From NCBI GenBank assembly GCA_944320595.1, contig CALUIB010000021.1:1-44479 (forward strand): DNA of 44,479 bases, read 5' to 3'. This DNA comes from an uncultured Muribaculaceae bacterium. GTDB taxonomy: Bacteria; Bacteroidota; Bacteroidia; Bacteroidales; Muribaculaceae. Under the pieces are notes generated by a model that was given only the letters and a program-made list of their open reading frames with translations, did not search any database and was not told where the DNA came from. Each line of letters begins with the position of its first letter. Within the stretch, counting starts at the first letter, position 1. Position numbers and translations under genes: made by a program. This document shows, one piece after another, positions 7,944 through 15,196 of the stretch.

Positions 7944-9182
7944 ATGAATGTATTGTACAACCTTGGCATATACTTGTTGAAGTGTGGGGCAAAGGCCGCC
8001 TCGTTACGCAACGATAAAATACACAAAATGGTCGAAGGCCAGTCACGCACCTTCGGGCTGCTGTCGGCCAAGATGCAGCCATGCGGCCACGGCACCACCA
8101 CGGTGTGGATACATGCTGCCTCGCTTGGCGAATTTGAACAAGGGCGACCACTAATCGAGATGATAAAGCGCAACCATCCCGACTGGCGCATAGTGCTCAC
8201 GTTCTTCTCACCTTCGGGGTACGAAGTGCGCAAAGACTACCGCAGTGCCGATGCGGTGTGCTACCTGCCCTTCGACACGCCTGCCAACGCCCGCCGTTTC
8301 CTCGACTTGGTTTCACCGCAAGTGGCCATATTCGTGAAATACGAATTCTGGGGGAACTATTTGCAACAGCTCAGCCGCCGCAACATTCCCACTTACATAA
8401 TATCGTCGATTTTCCGCCCCGGCCAGATATTCTTCCGCCCGTGGGGCGGAATGTTCCGCCGTATGCTCGACTGCTTTACTCGCATCTACGTGCAAGACGA
8501 GCCGTCGCGCCACCTGCTGGCATCAATCGGCGTTCACGACGTGACCGTGGCAGGCGACACACGTTTCGACCGCGTGACCGACATACTTGCATCGTGCAAG
8601 CCATTCCCAGTTGTGGAACGGTTTGCCGCCTCATCGCCATTCACCATGATAATTGGCAGCTCGTGGCAACCCGACGAGGAGATTGTTATACCATACTTCA
8701 ATTCACACCCCGGCATGAAGTTGATAATAGCGCCACATGAGTTTGACGAAACGCGGCTGAAATCAATCATCGGGCGGATTTCGCGACCAACGGTGCTTTA
8801 CAGCAAGGCAACCGAGGCCGATGTGGCAAGTGCCGACTGCCTGATAATCGACTGTTTCGGCATACTATCATCGTGCTACCGCTATGCCACGGCGGCATAC
8901 ATAGGCGGCGGGTTCGGCGCAGGCATACACAACCTGAACGAGGCGGCAGTATATGGCATACCAGTAATCTTTGGGCCTCGCCACGAAAAATTCAAAGAGG
9001 CACATGACCTGATAGAGTGCGGCGGAGGTTTTTCAATAACTGGCAACGACGACTTCAACAAGCTTGCCGACCGCCTCACAGCCGACCCACAATTCCTCGC
9101 TGCAAGCGGCAAAGCCGCCGGCAACTACATCAAGCAACACCTTGGTGCCACACGCCGCATCTACGACGAGATATTCCAGTAA
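7944..9182 (+). CDS. waaA: 3-deoxy-D-manno-octulosonic acid (Kdo) transferase
   Basis: Transfers Kdo from CMP-Kdo to the lipid A precursor at the inner face of the cytoplasmic membrane (GT30), an essential step of lipopolysaccharide core synthesis. The start MNVLYNLGIYLL matches the family's short hydrophobic N-terminal membrane anchor. AASLGEFEQGRPLI near residues 60-75 contains the conserved catalytic Glu, and FVKYEFWGNYL is another family motif. The C-terminal nucleotide-binding Rossmann half shows YIGGGFGAGIHNLNEAAVYG and FGPRHEKFKEA. The length of 412 residues is typical. An upstream ATG at 7908 would add twelve residues from inside a stem-loop and is rejected. No other lipopolysaccharide gene lies beside it. 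Confidence 0.95.
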   Translation: MNVLYNLGIYLLKCGAKAASLRNDKIHKMVEGQSRTFGLLSAKMQPCGHGTTTVWIHAASLGEFEQGRPLIEMIKRNHPDWRIVLTFFSPSGYEVRKDYRSADAVCYLPFDTPANARRFLDLVSPQVAIFVKYEFWGNYLQQLSRRNIPTYIISSIFRPGQIFFRPWGGMFRRMLDCFTRIYVQDEPSRHLLASIGVHDVTVAGDTRFDRVTDILASCKPFPVVERFAASSPFTMIIGSSWQPDEEIVIPYFNSHPGMKLIIAPHEFDETRLKSIIGRISRPTVLYSKATEADVASADCLIIDCFGILSSCYRYATAAYIGGGFGAGIHNLNEAAVYGIPVIFGPRHEKFKEAHDLIECGGGFSITGNDDFNKLADRLTADPQFLAASGKAAGNYIKQHLGATRRIYDEIFQ

Positions 9183-9237
9183 ATTCTGATATGCCAAAGA
9201 TGCGCATGGGACATTGACACATCTATACAACATCACA

Positions 9238-9446
9238 AAAATCAGCTTGCTGTTGTTTTTTGCATTGCGCTCGACTTTCACTATCTTTCAATAAGATAGG
9301 ATGCGCCTCGGCAATGAGAAAAATCAGCAAGCTGTTTTTTGCATTGCGCTCGACTTTCACTATCTTTCCATAAGATAGGATGCGCCTCAGCAATGAGAAA
9401 AATCAGCAAGCTGTTTTTTGCATTGCGCTCGACTTTCACTATCTTT
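9238..9446 (+). repeat. Three tandem copies of a promoter-carrying unit (79-82 base period)
   Basis: Copies begin at 9238, 9320 and 9399. Each contains AAAATCAGC..GCTG, a T run ending TTTG, CATTGCGCTCGACTTTCAC and CTATCTTT. Copies 1 and 2 continue with AAGATAGGATGCGCCT and GCAATGAGA; copy 3 stops at CTATCTTT and leads into the GH31 leader. Each copy holds the promoter layout TTTG-19 bases-TATCTTT, but copies 1 and 2 have TATCTTTC in place of TATCTTTG and are followed by AAGATAG, which makes a small hairpin (CTATCTT/AAGATAG). Only copy 3 keeps an intact -7 box. A relative of the unit lies at 40362-40460 on the other strand. Confidence 0.9.
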
Positions 9447-9447
9447 G
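9417..9447 (+). promoter_or_regulatory. Promoter of the GH31 gene (third repeat copy)
   Basis: TTTG (9417-9420), 19 bases, then TATCTTTG (9440-9447): a full match to the Bacteroidetes consensus. Transcription should begin near 9454, giving a leader of about 37 bases. Confidence 0.8.
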
Positions 9448-9490
9448 CATGATTGAAAATCATGTGATTACACCTACGTTTTTTAACACC

Positions 9491-12394
9491 ATGACAAGAA
9501 AACTTATATCTACTACATTGTTTCTCCCTTGGTTGCTTTTGTGCTTGGTTTCGTGCGGCGACGATTACACGCTCGACACAAACGGGGTGACAATTAAAGT
9601 GCAGCAAGAAAAGCCTGGCGATGCACGAATGGTGCGGCTGCAGGTGGTGGGAGAAAAAATAATAAGGGTTTCGGCCACTCCCGACGATGGGTTTGCCGAT
9701 GCGGCAAGCCTCGTTGTGCTGCCACAGCAAGAAGTGCCTGAATTTACCGTATCGCAAGACGATGACACGGTAACAGTGAGCACTACAAGCCTTAACGCAT
9801 CGGTGGCTGTCACCACCGGAGAAGTGTGGTTCACCGACACCGATGGCCACGTGCTGCTGCGCGAACAGGATGGTGGCGGGAAAAGTTTCACCCCCATCGA
9901 GGCAGGTGGCACCCACGGCTACACGGTGCGGCAGGTATTTGAGTCGCCCAACGACGAGGCATTCTACGGTCTCGGACAACATCAATCCGACGAATTTAAT
10001 TACAAAGGCAAGAGCGAAGAACTCTACCAGTATAATACCAAGGTATCGATACCTTTCGTGGTTTCCAACAAGCGTTACGGCCTGCTGCTCGACAGCTATT
10101 CGCTGTGCCGTTTCGGCTCGCCACAGGGGTTCAAGCAACTTGGCCAAGTGTTCAAACTATATGACAAGCATGGGCGCGAAGGCGCACTGACGGGCATATA
10201 CGTGGCTGCCGACACCGTGGCCACTCCAACTCTTGAACGCAGGGAAGACTCTATATGCTTCGACCACCTCATGCGGCACGACCTTACCCGTGTGGAAGGG
10301 CTGCCCGACGGATTCCCAATGAACGGGGCAAAGGTGACGTATGAGGGTGAGATAGAGCCAACAGAAAGCGGCGAATACACCTTCAAACTGTATTATGCCG
10401 GATATGCCACGGTATATGTTGACGAGAAAGTAGTAGTGCCCACGAGGTGGCGCACGGCATGGAACCCAAATGGCTACAAGTTTTCGGCCACGCTGCAAGG
10501 TGGCCGGCGGGTGCCGGTGCGCATCGAGTGGCAGCCCGACGGTGATGTGTCATACTGCGCCCTGCAGGCACTGCCGCCTGCAACTGCCGAGGAACGAGGC
10601 CGCCAGTCGTGGTGGAGCGAGATGAGCAAGCAGCTCGATTACTACTTCATAGCCGGTGACGACATCGACGAAGTGATAAGCGGCTACCGAACACTTACAG
10701 GCAAATCACCAATCATGCCCAAGTGGGCAATGGGGTACTGGCAGAGCCGCGAACGATACAAGACGCAAGACGAATTGCTTGCGACATTCAAGGAATTCCG
10801 CGACCGCCAAATACCAATCGACAACATAGTACTCGACTGGCTACATTGGCCCGAGGGGGAATGGGGCAGCCACCGTTTCGACCCCGACCGTTTCCCCGAC
10901 CCACAGGCAATGGTCGATTCCATCCATGCCATGAACGGCAGACTGATGGTCTCGATTTGGCCCAAATTCTACACCAATACCGAACACTTCAAGCAATTCG
11001 ACCGCAACGGGTGGATATATCCCCTATCGGTGGCCGACAGCCTGCGCGACTGGGTAGGACCGGGCTACACCTACGGTTTTTATGATGCCTATTCGGCCGA
11101 CGCACGACGGCTGTTCTGGAAACAGGTGGAAGAAAACTACTATCCTCTGGGCATAGATGCCTGGTGGATGGACGCAAGCGAACCAAACATACGCGACTGC
11201 ACCGATATGCAGTACCGTAAAGACCTGTGCGGCCCCACGGCAATGGGTAGCTCGACCGAATACTTCAACGCATACGCGCTGATGAACGCCAGCGCAATTT
11301 ACGAAGGACAGCGCAGCGCAGCCCCCGACCGCCGCGTGTTCCAGCTCACACGCTCGGGATTTGCCGGACAGCAGCGTTATGCCGCAGCAACGTGGAGCGG
11401 CGACATAGCAGCAAGGTGGGAAGACCTGAAAGCACAAATCTCGGCAGGACTGAATTTCTCGATATGCGGTATCCCCTATTGGACCATGGACATAGGCGGT
11501 TTCTGCGTGGAAAACCGCTATGTGGCGGCACAGGCAGAGTGGGAAAAAACGCACAAGGAGGGTAATGCCGACTTGGCCGAATGGCGCGAACTCAACACGC
11601 GGTGGTTCCAGTTCGGGGCTTTCTGCCCACTGTTCCGCTCTCACGGGCAATACCCATTCCGCGAACCGTGGGCAATAGTGCAAGATGATTCCGCCACCTA
11701 CAAGTCGATGGTATATTACACACAACTGCGCTATAGGTTGATGCCCTACATCTATACACTTGCAGGAATGACGTGGCACGACGACTACACCATCATGCGC
11801 CCGCTTGTGATGGACTTCACTACCGACTCGGTGGTGAACGACATCGGCGACCAGTTCATGCTGGGCCCGGCCATAATGGTATCGCCGGTGTATAAATACG
11901 GGGCTCGCTCGCGCCGGGTGTATTTGCCCAAATGCGCAGGCTGGTATGACTTCTACACAGGCCAATACATAGAACCGGGGCAAACAATCGACGCTCCTGC
12001 ACCCTACGAGCAGATACCGCTCCACGTGAAGGCAGGCTCGATTGTAGCGGCAGGTCCGGCCATACAGCACGCCGGCACTGCTGCAAGCACCGACGACAAT
12101 ACCATACGCCTGTATGTGTATGTGGGTGCCGATGCCCATTTCAACCTATATGAAGACGATGGCACAAGTTACGATTACGAACGTCGCCATTACTCGGTAA
12201 TCCCCATAACCTACAACGAGGCATCGAAAACGCTCACCATAGGCGACCGCGAAGGCTCGTATGACGGCATGCTGCGCGACCGCAACTTCATAGTGGTTCC
12301 AGTAAGTCGCAATCATCCGCGCCCGTTCGACCCCGATGCCGATGGCGCAGTGATAAAATACACAGGCCGCGCAGTGACGGTGAAAGCCATGTAA
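9491..12394 (+). CDS. GH31 glycoside hydrolase lipoprotein with PA14 insert (alpha-xylosidase/alpha-glucosidase type)
   Basis: A 967-residue retaining alpha-glycosidase. The N-terminus is a lipoprotein signal (MTRKLISTTLFLPWLLLCLV then SCGDD, lipidated Cys), so it is probably membrane-anchored in the periplasm or at the cell surface. The GH31 nucleophile lies in WWMDASEPN (Asp561) and the acid/base in WSGD (Asp638). A PA14-like insert lies about residues 270-370 (YEGEIEPTESGEYTFKLYY, TVYVDEKVVVP). A PA14 insert in this place is known from the Bacteroides ovatus xyloglucan alpha-xylosidase, so xyloside- or glucoside-capped oligosaccharides are likely substrates. ATG 9491 is chosen because upstream in-frame starts fall in the promoter. 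No SusCD pair or other glycosidase is adjacent, so it is an orphan. Confidence 0.93.
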   Translation: MTRKLISTTLFLPWLLLCLVSCGDDYTLDTNGVTIKVQQEKPGDARMVRLQVVGEKIIRVSATPDDGFADAASLVVLPQQEVPEFTVSQDDDTVTVSTTSLNASVAVTTGEVWFTDTDGHVLLREQDGGGKSFTPIEAGGTHGYTVRQVFESPNDEAFYGLGQHQSDEFNYKGKSEELYQYNTKVSIPFVVSNKRYGLLLDSYSLCRFGSPQGFKQLGQVFKLYDKHGREGALTGIYVAADTVATPTLERREDSICFDHLMRHDLTRVEGLPDGFPMNGAKVTYEGEIEPTESGEYTFKLYYAGYATVYVDEKVVVPTRWRTAWNPNGYKFSATLQGGRRVPVRIEWQPDGDVSYCALQALPPATAEERGRQSWWSEMSKQLDYYFIAGDDIDEVISGYRTLTGKSPIMPKWAMGYWQSRERYKTQDELLATFKEFRDRQIPIDNIVLDWLHWPEGEWGSHRFDPDRFPDPQAMVDSIHAMNGRLMVSIWPKFYTNTEHFKQFDRNGWIYPLSVADSLRDWVGPGYTYGFYDAYSADARRLFWKQVEENYYPLGIDAWWMDASEPNIRDCTDMQYRKDLCGPTAMGSSTEYFNAYALMNASAIYEGQRSAAPDRRVFQLTRSGFAGQQRYAAATWSGDIAARWEDLKAQISAGLNFSICGIPYWTMDIGGFCVENRYVAAQAEWEKTHKEGNADLAEWRELNTRWFQFGAFCPLFRSHGQYPFREPWAIVQDDSATYKSMVYYTQLRYRLMPYIYTLAGMTWHDDYTIMRPLVMDFTTDSVVNDIGDQFMLGPAIMVSPVYKYGARSRRVYLPKCAGWYDFYTGQYIEPGQTIDAPAPYEQIPLHVKAGSIVAAGPAIQHAGTAASTDDNTIRLYVYVGADAHFNLYEDDGTSYDYERRHYSVIPITYNEASKTLTIGDREGSYDGMLRDRNFIVVPVSRNHPRPFDPDADGAVIKYTGRAVTVKAM

Positions 12395-12414
12395 CCTACG
12401 CACGCAGGCAAACG

Positions 12415-12501
12415 AAAAGGGGGTGTGTCATAATTAGAAAATGATATGTACCACGGACGGCTCCGCCGCCCGTAGCGTATTCTGACACACACCCTTTTTT
12501 T
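12415..12501. terminator. Long terminator hairpin after the GH31 gene
   Basis: GGGTGTGTCA (12421-12430) pairs with TGACACACACCC (12483-12494), preceded by AAAAGG and followed by a run of seven T. An inner hairpin, CGGACGG...CCGCCCG, lies in the loop. The flanking A and T runs allow it to act in both directions. Confidence 0.8.
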
Positions 12502-12514
12502 CAAGAACCTATTC

Positions 12515-12590
12515 AAGAGCCTGTTTAAATTTTGTTCAAAATAACTTGATATAATTTTAAATTCCGCAAAATTTAAACAAACTCTAAGGA
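12515..12590. repeat. Palindromic repeat GTTTAAATTTTG...CAAAATTTAAAC
   Basis: A perfect 12-base inverted repeat (12523-12534 and 12567-12578) surrounds an AT-rich loop. The left arm extends to AAGAGCCTGTTTAAATTTTG (12515-12534), and the same 20 bases recur inverted with a single change at 40654-40673. This is a dispersed intergenic repeat of unknown origin. Confidence 0.7.
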
Positions 12591-12609
12591 TTAATTTCAT
12601 GACAAATTG

Positions 12610-12639
12610 TTGTAATACGGCGTTTTTTGCCTAATTTTG
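12610..12639 (+). promoter_or_regulatory. Promoter of topA
   Basis: TTG (12610-12612), 19 bases, then TAATTTTG (12632-12639), a good consensus match. Transcription would start near 12646, giving a leader of about 120 bases before the topA ATG. Confidence 0.7.
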
Positions 12640-12767
12640 CGGCGGCTTATCTTCCCCTTCTGGCACAATCCACTGTGAAATAACCATATATGTGGGAGGG
12701 CGACGATAGATTGCTTTATTTTTCAGTCACACACTCAAACAAAACAGGTGCACACTATATTATTTAT

Positions 12768-15113
12768 ATGCCAAACAACTTAGTAATAGTCGAATCTCCG
12801 GCCAAAGCCAAGACGATAGAGAAATTCTTGGGCAAAGACTTCAAAGTGATGTCGAGTTACGGGCACATCAGAGATCTGCACAAAAAGGATTTCAGCATCG
12901 ACACTGCCCACGGGTTCAAACCTATTTACGAAATTCCGGCCGAAAAAAAGGAACTTGTCAAGGAATTGAAAAAGGCCGCAGCCGATGCCGACATGGTGTG
13001 GCTTGCTTCCGATGAAGACCGCGAGGGGGAAGCTATTGCTTGGCACCTTTATGAAGTGCTTGGCCTGACTCACGAAAAGACCAAGCGCATAGTGTTCCAC
13101 GAAATCACCAAGCCAGCCATACTTTATGCCATAGAACACCCGCGTGAAATCGACTACAACCTTGTCGATGCCCAGCAAGCGCGCCGTGTGCTCGACCGCA
13201 TCGTGGGCTTTGAATTATCGCCAGTGCTGTGGAAAAAGATAAAGCCCGCACTATCGGCCGGACGTGTGCAGAGCGTGGCCGTAAGGCTTATCGTGGAAAG
13301 GGAAAAGGAGATTGAAGCATTCGTAAGCGAGCAGTATTACCGCGTGGTGGCACAGATGCACTGTGCCGAAGGTGCCAGCAAGGCCACATTCGATGCCGAA
13401 CTGAATTGCCGCCTGCACGATGCCGCCAGCGCCAAGTCGCTGCTTGAGGCGTGCCGCGGAGCAAAGTTCTCCGTCGGCAGCATTGCCGTAAAGCCACTGA
13501 AGAAGTCTCCAGCCCCACCGTTCACCACTTCCACCTTGCAGCAAGAGGCCGCACGCAAGCTCGGTTTCACAGTGTCGCAAACTATGATGGTGGCACAGCG
13601 GCTATATGAGTCGGGGCATATCACCTACATGCGTACCGACTCGGTCAACCTGTCATCACTGGCCATCAGCACCATAAGCGAGGAGATACGCAACACCATC
13701 GGCGAGCAGTACCTGAAGGTGCGCCACTACCACACCGCCACCAAGGGGGCACAAGAGGCGCACGAGGCCATACGCCCCACCTACATAAGCCAGCACGAGA
13801 TTAGCGGAACGGCACAGGAAAAACGACTGTATGAGCTGATATGGAAACGCACCATAGCCTCGCAAATGGCCGATGCACAAATCGAGAAAACCACCGCCGA
13901 CATATTAATCCCCGGCCGGAAGGAACGGTTTGTGGCCTCGGGAGAGGTGATAAAATTCGACGGGTTCCTGCGAGTTTATATCGAGACGCGCGATGACGAG
14001 TCTTCGGTGGACAACGAGGGCAATTCCACGCTACCCGAGATGCAGAGCGGCGACAGCGTGGAGGCCGACAAGATAACAGCCATGCAGCGTTTCACACAGC
14101 AGCCGCCACGATACACAGAGGCATCGCTCGTGAAAAAGCTCGAAGAACTCGGCATAGGCCGCCCATCGACCTACGCGCCCACCATTTCAACAATACAGAA
14201 CCGCGACTATGTGGAAAAAGGGGAGAAGAAGGGCGTGGAAAGAAAATTCGAGGTGCTGACGCTGAAAGACGGGAAAATAACATCGTCGCAAAAGACCGAG
14301 ACCACTGGTGCCGACAAAGGCAAGCTGATACCCACCGACGTGGGAATGGTGGTCAACGACTTCCTTGAAGATTACTTCCCACAAATTATGGATTACAACT
14401 TCACGGCAAAAATAGAGCATGAATTCGACGAAATTGCCGACGGCGAAGTAAAATGGAACGACGGCATAGGCAAATTCTACGCCGAATTTCACCCGAATGT
14501 GGAGAATGTGTCGAAACTAAGGCTTGAACACAAGGTGGGCGAACGGCAATTGGGCATCGACCCCAAGAGCGGCCGCCCGGTGTCGGTTAAGATAGGCCGT
14601 TTCGGGCCGTTGGTACAGATAGGCACTGCCGACGGCGACGGGAAACCGCAATTCGCATCGCTGCAAAAAGGCCAGTCGGTCAATACAATAACGCTCGAAG
14701 AGGCACTGAAACTATTTGAATTGCCACGCACACTTGGCGACTTCGAGGGCAGCGAAGTAAGCGTGGGCGTAGGGCGTTTCGGCCCATACGTGAAACACGG
14801 AGGCAAATATGTGTCGATACCCAAGGACTACTCACCGCAAGGAATAACCCTCGAACAGGCCGTTGCGCTCATTGAGGAGAAACGTGCGAGCGAGGCAAAA
14901 AAGGTAGTGAAGACATTTGCCGAGGACCCCGACCTTGAGGTACTCAACGGGAGGTATGGCGTTTACATTTGTTACAAAAAACAGAATTACAAGATACCCA
15001 AAGGCACCGATACCGCCGCATTGACCTACGAGGAATGCAAGGCCATAATTGCCGACGAGGCAAATGCCCCCAAGAAAAAGCGCACCACACGCCGCACCAC
15101 CGCAAAAAAATAG
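12768..15113 (+). CDS. topA: DNA topoisomerase I
   Basis: Type IA topoisomerase that relaxes negative supercoils. The Toprim domain opens with LVIVESPAKAKTIEKFLG and continues to SDEDREGEAIAW (the acidic metal-binding DxDxEG site). The catalytic tyrosine lies in GHITYMRTDS (Tyr287). The GRPSTYAPTI motif is present. The 781-residue length is normal. The C-terminal part carries three repeats of the 'GRFGP/GRYGVY' type (VKIGRFGPLVQIG, VGVGRFGPYVKHG, NGRYGVYICYK) in place of cysteine zinc fingers, and ends in a lysine/arginine-rich tail. The start MPNNLVIVESPAKAK (12768) fits the family; the 26 further upstream codons do not. Confidence 0.97.
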   Translation: MPNNLVIVESPAKAKTIEKFLGKDFKVMSSYGHIRDLHKKDFSIDTAHGFKPIYEIPAEKKELVKELKKAAADADMVWLASDEDREGEAIAWHLYEVLGLTHEKTKRIVFHEITKPAILYAIEHPREIDYNLVDAQQARRVLDRIVGFELSPVLWKKIKPALSAGRVQSVAVRLIVEREKEIEAFVSEQYYRVVAQMHCAEGASKATFDAELNCRLHDAASAKSLLEACRGAKFSVGSIAVKPLKKSPAPPFTTSTLQQEAARKLGFTVSQTMMVAQRLYESGHITYMRTDSVNLSSLAISTISEEIRNTIGEQYLKVRHYHTATKGAQEAHEAIRPTYISQHEISGTAQEKRLYELIWKRTIASQMADAQIEKTTADILIPGRKERFVASGEVIKFDGFLRVYIETRDDESSVDNEGNSTLPEMQSGDSVEADKITAMQRFTQQPPRYTEASLVKKLEELGIGRPSTYAPTISTIQNRDYVEKGEKKGVERKFEVLTLKDGKITSSQKTETTGADKGKLIPTDVGMVVNDFLEDYFPQIMDYNFTAKIEHEFDEIADGEVKWNDGIGKFYAEFHPNVENVSKLRLEHKVGERQLGIDPKSGRPVSVKIGRFGPLVQIGTADGDGKPQFASLQKGQSVNTITLEEALKLFELPRTLGDFEGSEVSVGVGRFGPYVKHGGKYVSIPKDYSPQGITLEQAVALIEEKRASEAKKVVKTFAEDPDLEVLNGRYGVYICYKKQNYKIPKGTDTAALTYEECKAIIADEANAPKKKRTTRRTTAKK

Positions 15114-15136
15114 CAAGTGGGCACAGGCAACAGAAT

Positions 15137-15180
15137 AAATCATGGCTGCGGGTTATGAACAATCCGCAGCCATGATTTTA
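15137..15180. terminator. Bidirectional terminator between topA and the chaperone-GTPase operon
   Basis: A perfect 15-pair stem (15137-15151 with 15164-15178), AAATCATGGCTGCGG and its complement, is flanked by A- and T-rich tracts on both sides. It ends both the plus-strand topA transcript and the minus-strand operon that converges on it. Confidence 0.92.
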
Positions 15181-15196
15181 TTTAGTGGCGAGAAGT

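Noticed and set aside
9238-9446. CRISPR array
   Set aside because: The repeats are 79-82 bases with no short spacers, and they contain promoter elements; no cas gene is nearby.
9281-10147. Long minus-strand open frame opposite the GH31 gene and its repeats
   Set aside because: It is antisense to a clear GH31 gene, and its C-terminus is only the translated promoter repeat, giving duplicated peptide text. Such frames are artefacts of the repeat.
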